Below the pieces are notes generated by a model. That model had not been told where the DNA came from. It saw only the letters and a list, made by a program, of their open reading frames with translations, and made no database searches. From positions 1 to 12,150 of the forward strand of contig DDRA01000161.1 in NCBI GenBank assembly GCA_002343545.1: a stretch of DNA of 12,150 bases. The letters run 5' to 3'. Within the stretch, counting starts at the first letter, position 1; each line of letters begins with the position of its first letter. A program made the position numbers and the translations under genes. This document shows positions 8,335 through 12,150 of this stretch, piece after piece. This DNA is from Bacteriovoracaceae bacterium UBA2428 (GTDB taxonomy: Bacteria; Bdellovibrionota; UBA2428).

Positions 8335-9316
8335 GCGCCTTCGCGTCATCGCCGAGCTCCATTCGCGCTCCAATCCGCACAATCTCGAAGACCTGATCCT
8401 CAAACACTATCCCGACGTCGTCGTGCTCAACCTGGACGTCGACGACGTGCTCGGTTTCGGCCGCAGCGTGCAGGAGATCCTGAACGTTCCGCTCGCGCTC
8501 CCGCCCATCGTCGTGGGAACGACGAGCCGCGAAGGTTCGGACTTGCGCGCGAAGGCCTACGCCGTCGGCGTGGACGACTATCTCGTGCGCCCCTTCGGAT
8601 TGCGGGATCTCGGCTTTCGTCTGGGCGTCCTGCGCAAGACCCGCCGTCTGCAGAAGCACCTCGAGCAAGCGACCCGCAAGCTGAGCGGTTTGAATCTGCA
8701 GCTCTCGGATTCCAATCGTCGCCTGGAAGAAATGACGGTGACCGACGAGCTCACGGGTCTCTCGAACATGCGCTTCATGACGCAGTTCCTCGAGAAGCAG
8801 TTTCAGATGCTGAGCCGTTACGAGCGTCCCTTCGCGCTCCTCATGATCGATCTCGACCATTTCAAGTCGGTGAACGACAAGAACGACCACCTCGTGGGGT
8901 CGCAGACCATCCGCACCATTGGGCGCACGATCGACGCCTGCACGCGCACGAGCGACGTGAAGGCGCGCTACGGCGGCGACGAGTACGTCGTGGCGATGCC
9001 CGAGACCGACGGCGCGAGCGCGGAGTTCGTCGCGAACCGCCTGCGCGAGGCCATCGCCGAGTCGGTCCACACGGGTCACGACGGCGCCGAGTTCCGCGTC
9101 ACGGCGAGCATCGGCGTGGCCAGCTTCGCCAAGGACCGGCACACGAGCTACCGCGATCTCGTGAAGGAAGCCGACCGGGCGATGTACCTCTCCAAGAAGA
9201 ACGGGCGCAACCGCGTGACGCTCTGGCGGCCCGAGTCGACGAGCGAGCTTCAGGAATACGACGAGACGCAGTCGGCGATCATGACCGAGATCAAGAAGAT
9301 TTCGGGCAAGGAGTAG
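8252..9316 (+). CDS. diguanylate cyclase with degenerate receiver domain (REC-like plus GGDEF)
   Basis: This cytosolic regulator is predicted to make cyclic di-GMP from two GTP. Numbered from ATG 8252 (354 residues), a receiver-like domain spans about 6-125, a helical linker 126-160, and the GGDEF domain about 161-330. The catalytic domain has DELTGL (165-170), MIDLDHFKSVND (198-209), the signature RYGGDEY (239-245), and an RxxD inhibitory site (RTSD, 232-235) five residues before GGDEY. Ser217 sits where many family members have the guanine-contacting Asp. In the receiver, the phospho-acceptor position reads Asn60 (VVLNLDVDD) and the conserved Lys is Arg113 (DDYLVRPF), so classical phosphorylation is unlikely. 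TTG 8246 and ATG 8264 are alternative starts; strand 1 of the receiver begins right after 8264, so the overlap with recJ is real with any of them. It converges on the kinase gene. Confidence 0.95.
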   Translation: MSDEMTLTVLILDPDEDFLKEAQSLGDERLRVIAELHSRSNPHNLEDLILKHYPDVVVLNLDVDDVLGFGRSVQEILNVPLALPPIVVGTTSREGSDLRAKAYAVGVDDYLVRPFGLRDLGFRLGVLRKTRRLQKHLEQATRKLSGLNLQLSDSNRRLEEMTVTDELTGLSNMRFMTQFLEKQFQMLSRYERPFALLMIDLDHFKSVNDKNDHLVGSQTIRTIGRTIDACTRTSDVKARYGGDEYVVAMPETDGASAEFVANRLREAIAESVHTGHDGAEFRVTASIGVASFAKDRHTSYRDLVKEADRAMYLSKKNGRNRVTLWRPESTSELQEYDETQSAIMTEIKKISGKE

Positions 9317-9322
9317 CGCGGG

Positions 9323-10447
9323 CTAGGGAGCTTCTTCCTTGGGCTGGCTCCGCGTTTCGAGCCAGCCTCGTGCGGATTCCCACCAACTCGGAGCGCTCGC
9401 CTTGGCGAGGAAGCCGGCGGCCGCCGCCCCGATGGCGATTCCCAAGGCGAGCGTCGCCGTGAATTTGAGGAAGGGCTTCCAGCGTTCGAGCCGCGTCTTT
9501 ACGGGCGGCAGCGTTTTTTCCTCGACCTCGATGAGGCTCGGGTTGCCCGAGACGAGGCGGGCCTCCATGAGGAACTTGCGGATGCGCGACTCGAAGCTCG
9601 CGGCGAACTGCGAAGCCGCGTAGTCGCGCAGCGCGGCCTCGACGACCTGCGCCGAGGCGGGGCGCTTTTGCGGCAGCGTCTGCAGGCAATCCGCGATGAG
9701 CTTGGCGAGCAGGGGCGGGATGTCGGGCTTGATCTTTTCGGGCGCGATGTAGGCGCCGCGCTGGATGCGCGCGTACACGGATTCCTGCGGCGTCTCGAAG
9801 AAGGGTTTCTTGCCGGTCAGCATCTCGTAGAGCGTGATGCCGAACGCGAAAAGATCGGCGCGCGTGTCGAGCTTGCCGCCCACGACTTGCTCGGGCGAAA
9901 GGTAGTGGGGCGAGCCGATGAGGATGCCGGGCTGCGTGAGGTTGCCCGTCTCGCCCGGATCGAAAGCGATGCCGAAGTCCATGATCTTGATCTCGCCGCG
10001 CAAGCTCACGCGCACGTTGTCGGGTTTGATGTCGCGGTGGACGAGCCCGTGCGTGTGCACGTAGCTGAGACCGGCGAGCATCTTCGCGCCGATCATCGCG
10101 GCGACGTCGGGCGGCACGGCGCCGACTTTCTCCAGGATCTCGGCCAGGTCCCAGCCGCCGATGTACTCCATGATGATGAAGGCGTCGTCGCCCACGACGC
10201 GGTAGTCGTAAACGTGCGCGAGGTTCTGGTGCAGGAGGTTGGCCGAGGAGCGGGCCTCGCGGCGGAAGCGCTCCTGGATGTCGCGGATGGGGCGGAGCTC
10301 GGCGCGGATGCGCTTGATCGCGACGGGCCGATCGAGCAGCTTTTGCCGCCCGCGATAGACCTCGGCCATGCCTCCGATCGCGACTTTCTGGATCTGATCG
10401 TAGGAATCTTCGAGGCCGCCGAGAATCTCGAAACCTTCTTGGGCCAC
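9323..10447 (-). CDS. membrane-tethered Hanks-type Ser/Thr protein kinase
   Basis: A eukaryotic-type kinase of 374 residues. The domain (about 16-275) has a glycine loop [11 protein letters not shown] (23-33, first Gly replaced by Ala, as I recall for myxobacterial relatives), ATP-anchoring VAIK with Lys45, helix-C Glu64, the catalytic loop HRDIKPDN (137-144), metal-binding DFG (157-159), SPE (184-186) in place of APE, and Asp198 of subdomain IX. All residues needed for activity are present. After a charged linker, one membrane segment (about 326-347) is followed by only some 27 residues, so there is no real extracytoplasmic sensor. The start is GTG 10447: an in-frame TAA nine bases upstream forbids extension and no later start would keep the glycine loop. 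It follows xseA by 25 bp on the same strand, probably as an operon. Its substrate cannot be deduced. Confidence 0.94.
   Translation of the reverse strand: MAQEGFEILGGLEDSYDQIQKVAIGGMAEVYRGRQKLLDRPVAIKRIRAELRPIRDIQERFRREARSSANLLHQNLAHVYDYRVVGDDAFIIMEYIGGWDLAEILEKVGAVPPDVAAMIGAKMLAGLSYVHTHGLVHRDIKPDNVRVSLRGEIKIMDFGIAFDPGETGNLTQPGILIGSPHYLSPEQVVGGKLDTRADLFAFGITLYEMLTGKKPFFETPQESVYARIQRGAYIAPEKIKPDIPPLLAKLIADCLQTLPQKRPASAQVVEAALRDYAASQFAASFESRIRKFLMEARLVSGNPSLIEVEEKTLPPVKTRLERWKPFLKFTATLALGIAIGAAAAGFLAKASAPSWWESARGWLETRSQPKEEAP
9342..9367. terminator. 9-bp perfect hairpin near the convergent gene ends
   Basis: GGCTGGCTC (9342-9350) and GAGCCAGCC (9359-9367) form a perfect 9-bp stem around an 8-base loop, in the last codons of the kinase gene and 26 bp past the stop of the GGDEF gene. 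No T-run follows on either strand, so it is not a textbook intrinsic terminator. It could still end or stabilise the mRNA of the plus-strand gene. It may be a coincidence of codons. Confidence 0.3.
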
Positions 10448-10456
10448 GTGACTACT

Positions 10457-10463
10457 TTAACAG
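10457..10463 (-). promoter_or_regulatory. CTGTTAA box before the kinase gene
   Basis: On the minus strand, CTGTTAA ends nine bases before the kinase GTG, in the 25-bp xseA-kinase gap. Its TAA is in frame with the start. Read as TAAAGT, the same site is four of six to a -10 box, but no -35 is visible. The identical heptamer precedes tgt and yajC. Confidence 0.25.
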
Positions 10464-10472
10464 CGGAGCGGG

Positions 10473-11909
10473 CTAGCGAGTAGCGGGGGAGGGCGTCGTA
10501 GAATCGACGCGGGCCGACACGACGCCGTCCTTCAGGCGCAGCGTCACCGCGTCGCCCGTCCGGACGTCGGCGACCGACTTGACGACCCGGCCGTCGGGCT
10601 TGGCCGCGACCGAGAAACCGCGATCCAAGAGTTTCAGGGGCGAGAGGGCCTCGAGAACGGCGGCGGATTGGCGCAGGCGCGAGCGGCGGCGCTCAAGCTG
10701 GGCCGACATGAGCAGTTCCAGGCGCCTTTGGTACTGAACGAGGCGTTCCTTGTCGCGCGCGAGGCGGCGCTCCGGGGCGGCCGCGACGACGCGGTTCGAG
10801 AGCTGGTCCACGCGCAAGCGAAGGTCGTCGAGACGTCGGTTCGCATAGCGGGTGAACTCGAGGTGGCGACGGCGGAGTTCTTCGAGCCAGAGGCGAACGT
10901 CGGGCGTCGTTTCTTGCGCGGCGTGGCTGGGCGTGGCGGCGCGTTTGTCCGCGACGCCGTCGGCGATCGTGACGTCGATCTCGTGGCCGACGGCCGAAAC
11001 CGTGGGGACCTTGGACGCGGCGAGGGCCCGCGCGACGGACTCGTCGTTAAAGCAGAAGAGGTCTTCGTAGGAACCCCCGCCCCGGCCCACGATGAGCACG
11101 TCGAGGGGCCGCGGCGCCTGGGCACTGTAGCGGTTCGCCGAGGCGATGGCGGCCACGATTTCGGCCGGGGCGCGCTCGCCCTGGACGGCCGCGTGGAAGA
11201 CGCTCACTTCGGCGAGCGGAAAGCGGATGCGGAAGATGCGCAGCATGTCCTGCAGGGCCGCGCCCGTGAGGCTCGTCACGACGCCGATACGCCAGGCGAC
11301 GCGCGGAACGGGACGCTTGCGCGCGGGATCGAAGAGACCCTGGGCCCGCAGCTTTTCCTTGAGCTGTTCGAACTTGAGTTGGAGCGCGCCGATGCCGACG
11401 GGTTCCATCTTTTCGGCGACGAACTGCAAGGATCCCGAGCCGCCGTAGTAGTCCAGGCGGCCCGTGCAGATGACCTCGAGCCCGCCTTTGATGTCGAAGG
11501 GGACCTTGGTGAGGGCGCCCCGCCACATGACCATTCGCATCTGCGACTTGTCGTCTTTGAGGCCGCAGTAGAGATGCCCGTTGCGGTGAACGCCTTTGAA
11601 GTCGGCGATCTCGCCTTGCACGATGACTTGGGGGTAGCGGTCGGCCAGGTGATCGCGGAGCTCTTCGGCGAGCTCGGTCACGGAATAGATCTTGGGGCCG
11701 ATCTCGACTTTGACGGGCGGCTCCGGTTCGGGAGCGTGCGCCGCCACGATGGCGTCCAGGGCTTGGCTCGCGTCGGCTTCGAAGGGGTCGCGCTCGGGCT
11801 CGCGCACGACGGGTTTGGCCGTCATGCCGGGGGCTTGGGGCCAATCGAAGAGGCTGGATTGGGCCTCGGGCGCCCGGGATTTTTTGCTCACTTTAGGGGA
11901 CGCCTCCAT
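10473..11909 (-). CDS. xseA: exodeoxyribonuclease VII large subunit
   Basis: XseA is the catalytic and DNA-binding subunit of exonuclease VII, which with many copies of XseB degrades ssDNA from both ends. It has an N-terminal OB fold (about 74-170, with IVQGEIADF and [10 protein letters not shown]), a catalytic domain with [16 protein letters not shown] (208-223), [17 protein letters not shown] (274-290) and [20 protein letters not shown] (305-324), a long Arg/Leu-rich helical region (about 335-425), and a final [10 protein letters not shown] segment (427-440). At 478 residues it carries an extra N-terminal tail of about 65-70 residues (Lys/Ser, then Glu/Pro/Ala-rich), probably disordered; E. 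coli XseA starts almost at the OB fold. Besides ATG 11909, a GTG at 11891 (codon 7) has GGAGG 11 bases upstream and is an alternative. No xseB is next to it; a kinase gene follows. Confidence 0.97.
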   Translation of the reverse strand: MEASPKVSKKSRAPEAQSSLFDWPQAPGMTAKPVVREPERDPFEADASQALDAIVAAHAPEPEPPVKVEIGPKIYSVTELAEELRDHLADRYPQVIVQGEIADFKGVHRNGHLYCGLKDDKSQMRMVMWRGALTKVPFDIKGGLEVICTGRLDYYGGSGSLQFVAEKMEPVGIGALQLKFEQLKEKLRAQGLFDPARKRPVPRVAWRIGVVTSLTGAALQDMLRIFRIRFPLAEVSVFHAAVQGERAPAEIVAAIASANRYSAQAPRPLDVLIVGRGGGSYEDLFCFNDESVARALAASKVPTVSAVGHEIDVTIADGVADKRAATPSHAAQETTPDVRLWLEELRRRHLEFTRYANRRLDDLRLRVDQLSNRVVAAAPERRLARDKERLVQYQRRLELLMSAQLERRRSRLRQSAAVLEALSPLKLLDRGFSVAAKPDGRVVKSVADVRTGDAVTLRLKDGVVSARVDSTTPSPATR

Positions 11910-11980
11910 GGGTTTCCGGTCTAGTCCGTGGGGCTAGGGAGGGTCGAGCCGAAGGACCCAAAAACTTTCGCTCGCTTTGC

Positions 11981-12008
11981 TTGACCACCAAGGGAAGGGC
12001 GGTTACAA
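11981..12008 (+). promoter_or_regulatory. possible promoter for tRNA-Asp
   Basis: TTGACC (11981-11986), 16 bases, then TTACAA (12003-12008) lie in the lower-GC spacer between xseA and the tRNA. A start near 12015 would give a leader of about 80 bases before the mature tRNA. This is the best pairing I found by eye, but the -10 match is modest. Confidence 0.25.
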
Positions 12009-12093
12009 ACCCTCCTTGCGGAACGTTGGTTGTACGTTTGATGTTCCCAAAAGCTTGGTTTCTCTCTGAGGAACGAAGTTTTTTCACTACCAC

Positions 12094-12150
<57 letters not shown>

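Noticed and set aside
7273..8403. A 376-codon minus-strand open frame opposite recJ
   Set aside because: There is no known domain, the composition is Arg/Glu/Leu-biased, and the real recJ covers the region with conserved DHH motifs.
9314..9325. TAGC/GCTA inverted repeat between the two convergent stops as a terminator
   Set aside because: The stem is only 4 bp with a 4-base loop and no T-run. It mainly reflects two facing TAG stops.
9668..10483. A 271-codon plus-strand open frame opposite the kinase gene
   Set aside because: It is rich in Ala, Asp, Val and Arg without motifs and is fully antisense to a kinase with all catalytic residues.
10668..11924. A 418-codon plus-strand open frame opposite xseA
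   Set aside because: The composition is an antisense shadow of the XseA codons, and xseA on the other strand has all family motifs.

Overview
This is a GC-rich bacterial window (roughly 60-65% G+C by eye). It is packed with ordinary chromosomal genes, and gaps are mostly under 100 bp. The run tgt-yajC-secD-secF-recJ is a housekeeping cluster familiar from the former Deltaproteobacteria. Together with a Myxococcus/Bdellovibrio-style Ser/Thr kinase (GGMAEVY glycine loop) and a GGDEF regulator, it suggests a Gram-negative of the Bdellovibrionota/Myxococcota/Desulfobacterota range. That placement is inference from gene order and protein style, because no marker gene here settles it. I see no insertion sequence, phage, CRISPR or integron structure.

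Layout. Positions 1-42 (minus) hold only the first 14 codons of a gene that leaves the window, possibly a methyltransferase. Then come an acylphosphatase (126-437, plus) and a secreted SGNH/GDSL-type hydrolase (508-1431, plus). The hydrolase meets a membrane-anchored SIMPL-domain protein (1428-2135, minus) tail to tail, with their stop codons overlapping. From 2203 the plus-strand block reads tgt (queuosine tRNA modification), yajC, secD, secF (the Sec accessory complex), recJ (5'-3' ssDNA exonuclease) and a pseudo-receiver/GGDEF diguanylate cyclase whose start lies inside the recJ reading frame. On the opposite strand, converging on it, xseA (exonuclease VII large subunit) is followed by a membrane-tethered Ser/Thr protein kinase (11909 to 9323). 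The window ends inside a tRNA-Asp(GUC) gene (12094-12150, plus).

How they fit together. tgt and yajC-secDF are commonly linked in bacteria, and recJ is plausibly co-transcribed with them. The window has one nuclease on each strand (RecJ and ExoVII-L), and each is followed by a signalling gene (diguanylate cyclase, Ser/Thr kinase). The two signalling genes converge with only 6 bp between their stops.

Nothing here amounts to an undescribed multi-gene system. The points most worth checking are: the long out-of-frame recJ/GGDEF overlap; the loss of the phospho-acceptor Asp and signalling Lys in the receiver; a CTGTTAA box a short, in-frame distance before several start codons that lack a Shine-Dalgarno sequence; the xseA-kinase pair without xseB; and unusual active-site or motif residues in TGT and SecD. 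Start regions rarely show a strong Shine-Dalgarno sequence. No stretch of 300 bases or more is without a gene.
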